Shown here piece by piece: positions 36,352 through 44,119 of a DNA stretch of 64,000 nucleotides. The notes beneath the pieces were generated by a model, which had not been told where the DNA came from, made no database searches, and was given only the letters and a program-made list of their open reading frames with translations. Position 1 is the stretch's first letter. Each line of letters opens with the position of its first letter. Source of the DNA: Nitrospira sp. (GTDB lineage: Bacteria > Nitrospirota > Nitrospiria > Nitrospirales > Nitrospiraceae); NCBI GenBank assembly GCA_005116955.1, contig SWDI01000002.1, forward strand, positions 483,151 through 547,150, read 5' to 3'. Made by a program: the position numbers and the translations under genes.

Positions 36352-37645
36352 GAGACCACTCCTCCACTAACGTCATCGTGTGCTCACTCGGGTAGGATTG
36401 ATTCGATTCCAGCTCGTTCCGCGCTGGAGTCTGCACCGCATGGGGATCTCCACCGATTGTTGGATGAGGCAGAATAATGGAGCATGCGGTGCCCTGCCCG
36501 ACGGTACTGTCGACATCGATCCGTCCCTGGTGCGCGTCGACTATCGAATAGACAATCGCCAGGCCAAGGCCGGTCCCCTCATCTTTCGTCGAGAAAAACG
36601 GATCGAATATGCGCGACTGATGGGCCGGAGCGATGCCGATCCCGGAGTCCTGGACAGTTAGTCGAACAGCGGGTAGACCGAGTGTCTGCGACGGTTCCTG
36701 GCAAAGACTAATCGCCAGAGCTCCTCCATTCGGCATCGCCTGAACTGCATTCACGACTAGATTCACGAGCACTTGTTTCAACTGTCCGTCGTGACACCAC
36801 ATCGAATCAATTTCTTGACTGATATCCACTCGGATTTCCACCGGCACCTTGGTAATCGCATGCGCCGCCAACTTGATCGATTCGTCGATCAACGCTTCGG
36901 CCAAGTGCCAGCCACGAGCCAAGTGAACCGGCCGCGTATACAGCAAAAGATTGGTCAGTAAGCGATCCATCGACTGGACGGCCTGCGAGATTTGTTGCGC
37001 GTAGCGTTTGGCGGACGACTGCTCGCCGAGATCTCGCTGCAGCATGGACGCGAAGAGCTCGACGCTGCCCAATGGATTTCTGATTTCGTGGGCAATCCGA
37101 CCGATCAGCTCTCCCATAGCCGCTAGTCGTTCCTTGCGCTGCAACTGTTCTTCCAGTTGATAAATGCGCGTGATGTCCTGAAACAGGATGAGGTGTCCGG
37201 AGTGCTCTCCGGAATCGTTGTGCAATGGAACCTGGCTAATGGAGACAACAGCCTGACCGATGCGTTGAGGCCGATCACACACGCCAAGACCAGCACCCGC
37301 CAATATTTCAGACGCACGACGGTTCCGCAGTTCGTCATCTGTCACGCCAAGTAGCGCCTCGGCGGCACGATTGCTGCGAGTAATCATTTCGCAGTCGTCC
37401 ATCACCAACACCCCCATGGACAAGGACTCAAGAATCCCGTCCAGATGGACACGCATGGCCTCGTTGTTACACAGCTGCCGGCGGAGCGCCTCGTTGCTCT
37501 GTGCCAACTCCAGATCCATCTGCTCCACACGTGTCGTCAGCGCACTGTATGATTGCTGCAACGTGTGAGCCGCCTCATCAAAACTTCTGAAGGCGGCTTG
37601 CAGCAGCTCCCGTTCTTCCGGATGTTTGGTCATAGCACTCGTCAT
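36344..37645 (-). CDS. soluble PAS histidine kinase (FlrB/FleS-like)
   Basis: 433 residues without membrane segments: N-terminal coiled coil (about 10-60), PAS domain (about 67-165), phospho-acceptor H186 in RIAHEIRNPLG, N-box QVLVNLVVNAVQAMPNGG, G1 DSGIGIAP and G2 GTGLGLAIV. Partner of the response regulator that it overlaps. ATG 37645 overlaps the TPR gene stop (ATGA) with GGAGGG upstream; the frame stays open upstream only as a shadow of the TPR gene. Lack of a sensor domain outside the membrane suggests an internal assembly cue. Confidence 0.92.
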   Translation of the reverse strand: MTSAMTKHPEERELLQAAFRSFDEAAHTLQQSYSALTTRVEQMDLELAQSNEALRRQLCNNEAMRVHLDGILESLSMGVLVMDDCEMITRSNRAAEALLGVTDDELRNRRASEILAGAGLGVCDRPQRIGQAVVSISQVPLHNDSGEHSGHLILFQDITRIYQLEEQLQRKERLAAMGELIGRIAHEIRNPLGSVELFASMLQRDLGEQSSAKRYAQQISQAVQSMDRLLTNLLLYTRPVHLARGWHLAEALIDESIKLAAHAITKVPVEIRVDISQEIDSMWCHDGQLKQVLVNLVVNAVQAMPNGGALAISLCQEPSQTLGLPAVRLTVQDSGIGIAPAHQSRIFDPFFSTKDEGTGLGLAIVYSIVDAHQGRIDVDSTVGQGTACSIILPHPTIGGDPHAVQTPARNELESNQSYPSEHTMTLVEEWSHE

Positions 37646-39816
37646 AGACCCTCCTGCCTCCTCGAATGGCTGACCGCTCGCAAACTTGTTTTCAGGGACA
37701 CTGAAAGGCGATTGAGGATTGGATCGTCCATGCCATCGAGCTCGGCCAGCGCCACGGTGGCGCGATCGTATTGCTTCAATGCCGCCCAATGGTTGGCTGT
37801 TTGCAGCCGCGCCCAATCGGTCTGAGACATGTTCGGTTTCTTGGCCAGCACTAATTGATAGGCTGTAATAGCCCGCTCATGTCGATTCAATCGAGATAAC
37901 GTATCGGCATAGGAGACAAGTGTATTGGTCGCTTGCACCGCGCCGGCCTTGAATGCCTCTTCGTAGGCCAGGGCAGACTCATCCAGCTTATCCAGTTCTC
38001 CCAGCGTCTTGGCTAACTCCACATACATCGCTGGTCGTTCAGGATGAACCGGGTGGCGCAACAACCACATCCGGCACAGATGGAGAAGCCCTTGCAGATC
38101 CCGCTGTTGCCTCATGGCCTCAATCAAAAGATGCAACACCTCCGCGTTGTATTTACCGATAGGGAACTGAAACCGGTATCGCTCCAGCACTTTTCTGGCA
38201 GCCTCAGGATCTCGCTGATCCAGGTAGATCCCTCCAATGCCGATCAAAGCCGTTTCGAGCAATACCGAATCGTTGTGCGATTTAAGAATCTGTTGATACA
38301 GCCGCAGGGCTTCTGGAGAAAAGCCAAGACGCCGATGGGATTCCGCGATGTTCAACAACAGAGGGGAACGCGCAAAATGCTGCTCGGCCATGGCTCCCTG
38401 CCTGTGAAAGAGACTGACGACTGTCAGATCGTCGCGCGATGCAATCGCCGCTTCAATCCAGGGTGTCAACAGAGCAGACAGGCGCTCTGCGGATTTGATG
38501 GCCCATAGGTCGTTCATATTGGGAGCTCGAAGTGTGATCTCCTTGTAGGTTCGAAGCGCGCGATGCGTATCGCCTGCGCTTTCATATCCCTTACCAAGGT
38601 AGTACAGTGCCTCTCGGCCCATTGGATTGTTCACCTCTCGAGTCGCAATACTTTCCAGCATTGATTGGTAGGAGGCATCGCTCTGGTCCGGAACCGGCAC
38701 ATTGTGGATCATGGCGCTGATCGTGAGCCCAAGCGAATTGCTTCCAGCCGGCAACAGGTTCTCTGCGCGAAGTGCAGCGAGCCGGAGTTTGGCCGTCACA
38801 TCCGACGCGCTGTCCGGATAGAGCGAAGGGATCAGAGCGTAGACAAACTCGGCAAGCGGCTGTTTAGCATCAGCTCGTAAACTCTCAGCTATGTGCAGCA
38901 GAGCTGTAGGCGCATACTCATGGCGAGGATATAGATTATAAAAGAGCAGCATGAGCTCTCGAGCGGAAGCCTCATGATGCAGTTTCACCTGTGTAACGGC
39001 ATACTGCTGAAGCGACAACGGATCACCCCTCAGGAGATGCGGCCATCGTCGATAGCTGATATCGTAGATCGGCTGCGCTTCGGAAACTCGCTGCTCTCTG
39101 AACAGCGCATGGGCCAATCCCAATGTCGCTCCTTGGAGCAACTGCTCGTCCTCACTCCGCTTTCGCACGTTGGCAAATGCATGCTCCGCATCGCTCCATT
39201 TCCCCATGGCCATGAATGTATAGCCAAGCCCCAGCAAAGCCCGATTGCCGTCGAAGGGAAGATTGACGGAATGGGCCATGGCGTTCTCGTAAGATGCTTG
39301 TGCTTCTTGAAACGCGCCTTGCTCGAAATACAAATCCGCGACCCGCCATTCTGCCCTCCGAGCGTTCAGCGACTGCGGATAATCCCGAAGCAGCGTTTTA
39401 TACTCCTGAATCGCCTCGGATAGGGTTTGCCCCGTGACCTCATTCTGCAACAAGATCTCGACCAAGAAAGCTTTCGCAGATGGGACGAGTGGACTTTCTG
39501 GGTGTTCCTTGACGATCCTCCCAAAGAACCGCTGCGCTTCCGGCCATGCGTTTTTCCGGTACGCAGACCGGCCTTCTTGCCAGGCGAGTCCATCAATTCC
39601 CGACGATTGGCCTTCCGGACGAGGCCCATCATCAGGCAACAGTCGTACGAGTCCCTCAATCGGTACTGGGTTCCGTATCGACGTTGCTCGTTCGGTGACC
39701 GCGGCGCTTGAGGGAGTCGGCTGCGAGGGAACCGCCCCGATTGCCAACGAAGAGCACGCGATCCAAGCGGCAATCGAGAAGATGAGTTGGCAATATCGTA
39801 AATAGTATCGATACAC
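37642..39816 (-). CDS. exported TPR protein in the flagellar regulator operon
   Basis: 724 residues: N-terminal signal-like segment (IFSIAAWIACSSLAIGA), then about 15 helical repeats of TPR type with recurrent A..Y/F..A spacing (for example YRKNAWPEAQRFFGRIVKEH, CYESAGDTHRAL-like units). No enzyme motif. Probably periplasmic. It is translationally coupled to the kinase and begins right behind a sigma54 promoter. The only available start is GTG 39816 without ribosome site, about 5 bases from the predicted transcription start, so the true N-terminus is uncertain. Function unknown; co-expression with the kinase suggests a role in flagellar checkpoint sensing or assembly (inference). Confidence 0.8.
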   Translation of the reverse strand: MYRYYLRYCQLIFSIAAWIACSSLAIGAVPSQPTPSSAAVTERATSIRNPVPIEGLVRLLPDDGPRPEGQSSGIDGLAWQEGRSAYRKNAWPEAQRFFGRIVKEHPESPLVPSAKAFLVEILLQNEVTGQTLSEAIQEYKTLLRDYPQSLNARRAEWRVADLYFEQGAFQEAQASYENAMAHSVNLPFDGNRALLGLGYTFMAMGKWSDAEHAFANVRKRSEDEQLLQGATLGLAHALFREQRVSEAQPIYDISYRRWPHLLRGDPLSLQQYAVTQVKLHHEASARELMLLFYNLYPRHEYAPTALLHIAESLRADAKQPLAEFVYALIPSLYPDSASDVTAKLRLAALRAENLLPAGSNSLGLTISAMIHNVPVPDQSDASYQSMLESIATREVNNPMGREALYYLGKGYESAGDTHRALRTYKEITLRAPNMNDLWAIKSAERLSALLTPWIEAAIASRDDLTVVSLFHRQGAMAEQHFARSPLLLNIAESHRRLGFSPEALRLYQQILKSHNDSVLLETALIGIGGIYLDQRDPEAARKVLERYRFQFPIGKYNAEVLHLLIEAMRQQRDLQGLLHLCRMWLLRHPVHPERPAMYVELAKTLGELDKLDESALAYEEAFKAGAVQATNTLVSYADTLSRLNRHERAITAYQLVLAKKPNMSQTDWARLQTANHWAALKQYDRATVALAELDGMDDPILNRLSVSLKTSLRAVSHSRRQEGL

Positions 39817-39830
39817 GGCGATAGGGCATC

Positions 39831-39846
39831 AGCAAAGCTCATGCCC
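39831..39846 (-). promoter_or_regulatory. sigma54 promoter of the TPR-kinase-regulator operon
   Basis: Minus strand GGGCATGAGCTTTGCT; -12 TTGCT perfect, GG/GC correctly spaced, first base G for T and sixth T for C. Predicted start near 39821. The gene upstream encodes a sigma54 activator, a natural candidate for turning it on. Confidence 0.78.
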
Positions 39847-39934
39847 TGGAGACAGGTCGAAAACTCTCAGGAAATCAGATGAGTTATCGAGGCAAATCGA
39901 GAACTTGGATAGATCGCGTCAGGATTGGCATCGG

Positions 39935-41398
39935 CTAGGTCGATAGGTCGTCAATCTTTTGACTGGAAGAGCGTGGCCAGAGTGGGAGGGTTTCCAATTG
40001 AGATCGTGGATCCACCCCCTTACGTTTCAGCTTTTCAACCAACGTTGTCCGGTTCAAGTGGAGCAACTGCGCTGCCCGCGAGGTGACGCCATTAGCTTTC
40101 CGCAGGGCTTCCATGATGAGATGTTTTTCGTACTGTTCAACCTCTCTGGAAAGATTGATGCCGTCCTCACTGAACCGGATGAACTGCTCCTTGAGCTCAG
40201 GGACCGGCGGCCTCCGACAGATTTTCTCAGGTAAATCTCCAACGGACAGGACGCCCTGCTTCTTCAGCACGACCAATCGCTCGATCATGTTCTCTAATTC
40301 CCGAATGTTGCCAGGCCAGTCGTACTCGGTCAACATGTGAAGCACATCGGGAGCAAGGCCTGACACCTGAGTGTGCTTGGTCTGATTGAAGCGAATCAGG
40401 AAATGGTCGATCAGGAGCGGAATATCGCTCCGGCGTTCTCGTAGAGGGGGAATCACGATAGGGATCACATTGAGCCGATAGAACAGGTCTTTGCGAAATC
40501 GCTTTTCTTCAACCAGCGTTTCCAAATCCTGATTCGTCGCGGCAATAATCCGCACATCCACATGAATCGTCCGATTTCCGCCGACGCGTTCAAATTCCCG
40601 TTCTTGTAACACTCGAAGAATTTTCACTTGCAAGGGCAGGCTCATTTCGCCGATTTCATCGAGGAAGATGGTCCCTCCGTTTGCCAGTTCAAACCGTCCC
40701 ATTCGTGAATGCGTAGCTCCCGTAAACGCGCCTTTTTCGTGCCCGAAGAGTTCCGACTCCAACAGATTTTCAGGGATTGCGCCACAGTTCACCGGGACCA
40801 ACGGACGATCCTTGCGAAGACTATTGAAGTGGAGCATCCGCGCCACCAACTCCTTGCCAGTACCGCTTTCGCCTTGAATCATGACCGTGCTGTCGCTGTC
40901 GGCAACTTTGTGGACAAACTCCATCACGTGTTGGATCGGCTCACTGGCACCCACCAGATGTTCAAGTCGATATTGATCGCGTACGGCCTTCCGCAAGAGA
41001 TGGTTTTCTTGCCGAAGCCGAAGGAACTCTGCCGCCTTCCGAACCACCACGGCCACGGTTTCAAGGTCAAACGGCTTGGTAATAAAGTCAAATGCGCCAG
41101 ACTTCATGGCCCGGACCGCGGTTTCAATCGTACCGAATCCGGTCATCATGATGGGAATGATCTTCGCGTCGAGCTTCGCCAGGCGATCGATGATCTCGAG
41201 TCCATCGATATCGGGCAGCTGAAAATCAGTGATCACGATGTGAATCACCGAGTCCTTCACCGCTTGGATTGCCGCCGCACCGTCCTCGGCAGTAGAGACG
41301 CTATACTCCTCCTGCCTCAGGACTTCCTGCAGAACATCCCGGACAGCAGGGTCGTCATCGACAACGAGCACGTGGGCCTGACTCATACGTGATACCAT
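39935..41398 (-). CDS. sigma54-dependent response regulator, probable flagellar master activator
   Basis: 487 residues: receiver (D58 in VITDFQLPDIDG, K in FITKPF), AAA+ domain with GESGTGKE, GAFTGA and FLDEIGEMS, Fis-type HTH at the C-terminus (TSRAAQLLHLNRTTLVEKLKRKG). The HTH resembles that of FleQ/FlrA, but unlike many FleQ proteins the receiver keeps all phosphorylation residues. Position upstream of the TPR-kinase-regulator operon makes it the likely top of the cascade. No ribosome site was seen for ATG 41398 or ATG 41386. Confidence 0.88.
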   Translation of the reverse strand: MVSRMSQAHVLVVDDDPAVRDVLQEVLRQEEYSVSTAEDGAAAIQAVKDSVIHIVITDFQLPDIDGLEIIDRLAKLDAKIIPIMMTGFGTIETAVRAMKSGAFDFITKPFDLETVAVVVRKAAEFLRLRQENHLLRKAVRDQYRLEHLVGASEPIQHVMEFVHKVADSDSTVMIQGESGTGKELVARMLHFNSLRKDRPLVPVNCGAIPENLLESELFGHEKGAFTGATHSRMGRFELANGGTIFLDEIGEMSLPLQVKILRVLQEREFERVGGNRTIHVDVRIIAATNQDLETLVEEKRFRKDLFYRLNVIPIVIPPLRERRSDIPLLIDHFLIRFNQTKHTQVSGLAPDVLHMLTEYDWPGNIRELENMIERLVVLKKQGVLSVGDLPEKICRRPPVPELKEQFIRFSEDGINLSREVEQYEKHLIMEALRKANGVTSRAAQLLHLNRTTLVEKLKRKGVDPRSQLETLPLWPRSSSQKIDDLST

Positions 41399-41425
41399 TT
41401 GGAATACGAACTGCGATGCGAGGTT

Positions 41426-41454
41426 AGAATAATGACCTGTGGTATCTAATGCAA
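41426..41454 (-). promoter_or_regulatory. possible housekeeping promoter of the master activator
   Basis: Minus strand TTGCAT (41454-41449), 17 bases, TATTCT (41431-41426), four of six matches in each box, ending 28 bp before the ATG. No sigma54 site was found here, consistent with a gene at the top of a hierarchy. Confidence 0.4.
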
Positions 41455-41500
41455 GTTATATCAGTTACTTGGCTGCGATCTGGTATGGGTGGGAGATTTC

Positions 41501-41530
41501 TTGACAGATTCTCCGGCCTGTTGGTACTGT
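41501..41530 (+). promoter_or_regulatory. promoter of tRNA-Thr
   Basis: TTGACA (41501-41506), 18 bases, TACTGT (41525-41530), followed by a GC-rich discriminator (GCGCTGCG) as is usual for stable-RNA genes under stringent control. Predicted start about 25-30 bases before the mature tRNA. Confidence 0.65.
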
Positions 41531-41563
41531 GCGCTGCGACGTGTGGACTCAACTCGCAAGCGG

Positions 41564-41639
41564 GCTGGCGTAGCTCAATCGGCAGAGCAGCGGTTTTGTA
41601 AACCGCAGGTTGGAGGTTCGATTCCTCTCGCCAGCTCCA
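41564..41639 (+). tRNA. tRNA-Thr (anticodon TGT)
   Basis: 76 nt including an encoded CCA. Acceptor stem GCTGGCG/CGCCAGC, anticodon stem GCGGT/ACCGC around loop TTTGTAA giving anticodon TGT, T-arm GGAGGTTCGATTCCTC. Its 3' half is also the probable left attachment site of the neighbouring integrase element and forms, in antisense, the last codons of the integrase gene. Confidence 0.95.
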
Positions 41640-42855
41640 CACCCTTCCACGATATATCAGGTAGTTGCAGAAGTGGTCCGGTTTGGGGATTCTGTGCATA
41701 AGCCCCGTCTGCTACCACTTTGCTACCACGTGCTACCGCCCGCTCTGATTGAGACGGTATTGCGTCGAGACGATCCAATGCACCAGGGGCTTTCTTCTTC
41801 AGCCATCGACCATAGGTGGAGACAGTCAATTCAATCGTGGCGTGGCCAAGTTGTTCCTGTACATAGACAGGGCTGACGCTATCAGCCAGGAGAATGGAGG
41901 CGTACGTATGGCGCAAACAATGAGGGGTGAAATGTGTCGGCAACTTCGCTGCCTTCAACGCATGGGTCATGCCCTTCCGCACATTCGCCGCATCGAGTGG
42001 GGTACCCACCTTGCTCACGAATAGCCACGAAGGACGATCAGTCCATCCATATTTGAGCGTGTCGTGCTTGCGTGCCCGGATATGAGATCCCAGCATCTCA
42101 GTGAGAGAGTGCGAGATATCTACCGAGCGTCCATGGCCAGACTTGGGCGTATCAAGCGCTCCATCTTCTGAAAAAGCACGGGCAATGCGGATCGTCTTGG
42201 CCTGAAGATTCACATCCTCGACTTGCAGCGCTAAGGCTTCCCCTAATCTCATACCTGTACCGGCCAGGACAAAGAACAGCGGATAGTAGCGGGGCGTGTC
42301 CTTCAAGGCCGTGGACAGGAACACGTGCCGCTGCTCCTTGGTGAAGGCTTTGATTTCTTCCTGCCTCGTCGCCTTGGATGTGGTTAACTTGAGCGTTCGG
42401 CCTAATTTTGCCGCTGGATTGGAGATGAGAAGACCATCGTCAATCGCAGCATTCAGCATGGCTCTCAACACAGCATGGATATTGCGAACGGTACGCTTCT
42501 GAAATCCCTCGTTGAGCTTGTCAGTGAGTAAGAGCTTAATAGGTCCTCGCTCCAGCTTTTGAACTGCGACCTTCTCAAAGCGCGGGAGGATATGTTGCAT
42601 GAGGATTTCACTGTATCGCGCCATGGTCCGCGACTTCAGACTATGGCCGATCAATTGTTTCCAGTGCTCCGCATAGTCCTTCAACGTGATGCTGGCGGGA
42701 ACCGTCGATGTCAAACGTTGCCGGGCTTCCGGTCCGACCTTATCACGGTGCGCATCCGCATCGGTCTTCTTGTCGAAGGTCTTCCAACGGCGCACTCCCG
42801 CTCCATCGCGCCAGTCCACCACATATTTGCCGCGCCGTTTTCGCACACACGCCAT
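41575..42855 (-). CDS. tyrosine site-specific integrase
   Basis: Phage/island-type integrase, 426 residues: N-terminal Arm-type DNA-binding region, SAM-like core-binding domain (TLKDYAEHWKQLIGHSL), catalytic domain with Arg in GTGMRLGEAL, HCLRHTYAS, LGHATIE and Tyr in STYGRW. The last codons (GIEPPTCGLQNRCSAD) are read from the antisense strand of tRNA-Thr, a pattern typical of integrases whose att site is the 3' end of the tRNA. Oriented towards the tRNA with an excisionase-like gene upstream. Confidence 0.93.
   Translation of the reverse strand: MACVRKRRGKYVVDWRDGAGVRRWKTFDKKTDADAHRDKVGPEARQRLTSTVPASITLKDYAEHWKQLIGHSLKSRTMARYSEILMQHILPRFEKVAVQKLERGPIKLLLTDKLNEGFQKRTVRNIHAVLRAMLNAAIDDGLLISNPAAKLGRTLKLTTSKATRQEEIKAFTKEQRHVFLSTALKDTPRYYPLFFVLAGTGMRLGEALALQVEDVNLQAKTIRIARAFSEDGALDTPKSGHGRSVDISHSLTEMLGSHIRARKHDTLKYGWTDRPSWLFVSKVGTPLDAANVRKGMTHALKAAKLPTHFTPHCLRHTYASILLADSVSPVYVQEQLGHATIELTVSTYGRWLKKKAPGALDRLDAIPSQSERAVARGSKVVADGAYAQNPQTGPLLQLPDISWKGVELARGIEPPTCGLQNRCSAD
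41600..41639 (+). other. probable left attachment site (attL) in tRNA-Thr
   Basis: The integrase gene abuts and overlaps this tRNA 3' end, and everything to the left is a conserved flagellar locus while everything to the right is accessory. The exact crossover is not visible. I looked for a second copy of the 3' end (GGTTCGATTCCTCTCGCCAG) to the right and found none before 64000, so attR is outside the window or lost. Confidence 0.5.
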
Positions 42856-42950
42856 ACGTCACCAGTTGTTGTGGGACTTCAGTAATCGAATCACAGGTTG
42901 CATCGGTTCTCGAAGCGCCAATTCAATGCATTTCCATCGGGCCACGAGGA

Positions 42951-42971
42951 CAGGATACGATTCGTATCCTG
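42951..42971. repeat. perfect 9-bp inverted repeat between xis-like and int genes
   Basis: CAGGATACG and CGTATCCTG separated by ATT, six bases after the excisionase-like stop codon. Could be a protein-binding site (arm site) or an mRNA hairpin; there is no T-tract. Confidence 0.6.
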
Positions 42972-42977
42972 CGAGTT

Positions 42978-43298
42978 TCAACCGCCATGTTGCGCCATAT
43001 ACGCGTGCAAATCGGACGGTTTCACCCTCACCGATTTTCCCAATCGAATGGCCTTCAGCTCTCCGTGACGGCACAACTCATAGGCGCGATATTGACTGAG
43101 CTTCAGTCTCGCTGCAACTTGCCCGATTGTGAGCAGATCCTCGTCGCCCGCGCTGTCTGCTGAGCCCATGAGGGCCCGCTGAACCAGCAAGGGCTGAAGC
43201 GACGCGAGTCCGATCAACAGTGCCTGCGCAATCTCCGGTGATAGGATAGCCGCCTTGGCGGGGTCTTGGATCAGTTGATCAAGGCTCGGTGGTGTCAT
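42978..43298 (-). CDS. excisionase-like helix-turn-helix protein
   Basis: 106 residues. The C-terminal half is a MerR/excisionase-type winged helix (LLTIGQVAARLKLSQYRAYEL, then HGELKAIRLGKSVRVKPSDL). The N-terminal half is helical and unassigned. Such proteins encoded just upstream of an integrase commonly act as recombination directionality factors; that role is inferred. ATG 43298 has AGGGGAAG upstream. The stop is 122 bp before the integrase start. Confidence 0.8.
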   Translation of the reverse strand: MTPPSLDQLIQDPAKAAILSPEIAQALLIGLASLQPLLVQRALMGSADSAGDEDLLTIGQVAARLKLSQYRAYELCRHGELKAIRLGKSVRVKPSDLHAYMAQHGG

Positions 43299-43399
43299 GA
43301 TCTCGCTTCCCCTTTACTTTAGTAGCGTGGCAATGCCCGACAGTTCAGTTTGATGATTGTCAGGCAGTCAGCCGACTTCACGACGTGCGAGTCCTACAG

Positions 43400-43468
43400 C
43401 TAACGGTCGAACTCTTCTCGCTTCACCAGGATCTTCCCTTCGATCCGGTAGTGTGGCACGGTGGAACT
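43400..43468 (-). pseudogene. remnant of a second HTH_17/excisionase-like gene
   Basis: A short frame reading TVPHYRIEGKILVKREEFDR then TAG matches the C-terminal wing of MerR/excisionase-type DNA-binding domains (pattern IPHYRIGGKILF). No N-terminal helix-turn-helix is present upstream, so it is a fragment. The rest of 43299-43520 holds no gene that I can support. Confidence 0.45.
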
Positions 43469-43520
43469 TATGAGAGGGTTCAGAATTTTTGACCATACCG
43501 AAAAGGTAGGGGGAAGACAG

Positions 43521-43549
43521 TTGACAGTTCTCCATAAGACATGTAACAT
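43521..43549 (+). promoter_or_regulatory. promoter of the repressor-imuB-dnaE2 operon
   Basis: TTGACA (43521-43526), exactly 17 bases, TAACAT (43544-43549). The -10 box lies inside the operator palindrome. Predicted start at about 43556-43558, coinciding with the start codon of the repressor. Confidence 0.78.
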
Positions 43550-43560
43550 TTTGTTACATG
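43540..43560. promoter_or_regulatory. palindromic operator over -10 box and start codon
   Basis: CATGTAAC (43540-43547) and GTTACATG (43553-43560) are perfect inverted repeats with ATTTT between them. The right arm ends with the repressor ATG. Size and position fit a dimeric HTH repressor acting on its own promoter. No other full copy was noticed in the window. Confidence 0.75.
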
Positions 43561-44100
43561 CAGCCTCATGAACTCAAGCAGATGCGAACCTCCCTCGGGT
43601 TGACCCAAGACACCCTTGCACAGACCCTCAATGTGACGCGGCAGACTATTAATCGGTACGAGCAGAAGATCATGCCGATCCCCACCACCGTTGAACTGGC
43701 CCTGATGCAACTCAGCTCCTCGCAGATTCAGCTGGCTGGGGTTGTCGCGGCAGGGGCGCCGATTGAACCGATTCCTCAGATGGAACGCGTCGAGGTGCCG
43801 AAGAGCATGGTCGGTCGTGGAGAGACCTTCGCCCTTCGGGTGAAGGGCATGTCCATGCAGGACGAAGGAATCTTCTCCGGCGATGTGGTCGTGGTTCAGA
43901 AACAAGCCACCGTCCGCAATGGTCAAACGGTCATCGCCTTGGTGAATGGCGAGGCCACAATCAAGACGTATTACCGCAAGGCCGGCACGGTGGAACTCCA
44001 TCCCGCCAATGACGCCATGCAGCCCATCATTATCAAGCCGTCGGACAGCTTCCAGATCGAAGGCATTGTCGTCGGCGTCATCCGTCATCTCCGAAAGTGA
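43558..44100 (+). CDS. LexA/CI-like self-cleaving repressor
   Basis: 180 residues: XRE-type HTH (about 4-45, LTQDTLAQTLNVTRQTINRY) and an S24 peptidase domain. Expected autocleavage at A65-G66 in VVAAGAP, nucleophile S99 in VKGMSMQDEGI and general base K136 in GEATIKTYY, all matching LexA/UmuD/CI. It should cleave itself on RecA activation and release the downstream mutagenesis genes. The ATG has no Shine-Dalgarno and coincides with the predicted transcription start, so translation is probably leaderless; the next ATG (43582) would truncate the first helix. Followed after 19 bp by the imuB-like gene. Confidence 0.92.
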   Translation: MQPHELKQMRTSLGLTQDTLAQTLNVTRQTINRYEQKIMPIPTTVELALMQLSSSQIQLAGVVAAGAPIEPIPQMERVEVPKSMVGRGETFALRVKGMSMQDEGIFSGDVVVVQKQATVRNGQTVIALVNGEATIKTYYRKAGTVELHPANDAMQPIIIKPSDSFQIEGIVVGVIRHLRK

Positions 44101-44119
44101 GGCCTCGGCTGTTGGCACC

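Noticed and set aside
42859-43074. 71-codon minus-strand frame between integrase and excisionase-like gene
   Set aside because: Half of it overlaps the well-supported excisionase-like gene in another frame; the rest spans the palindrome.
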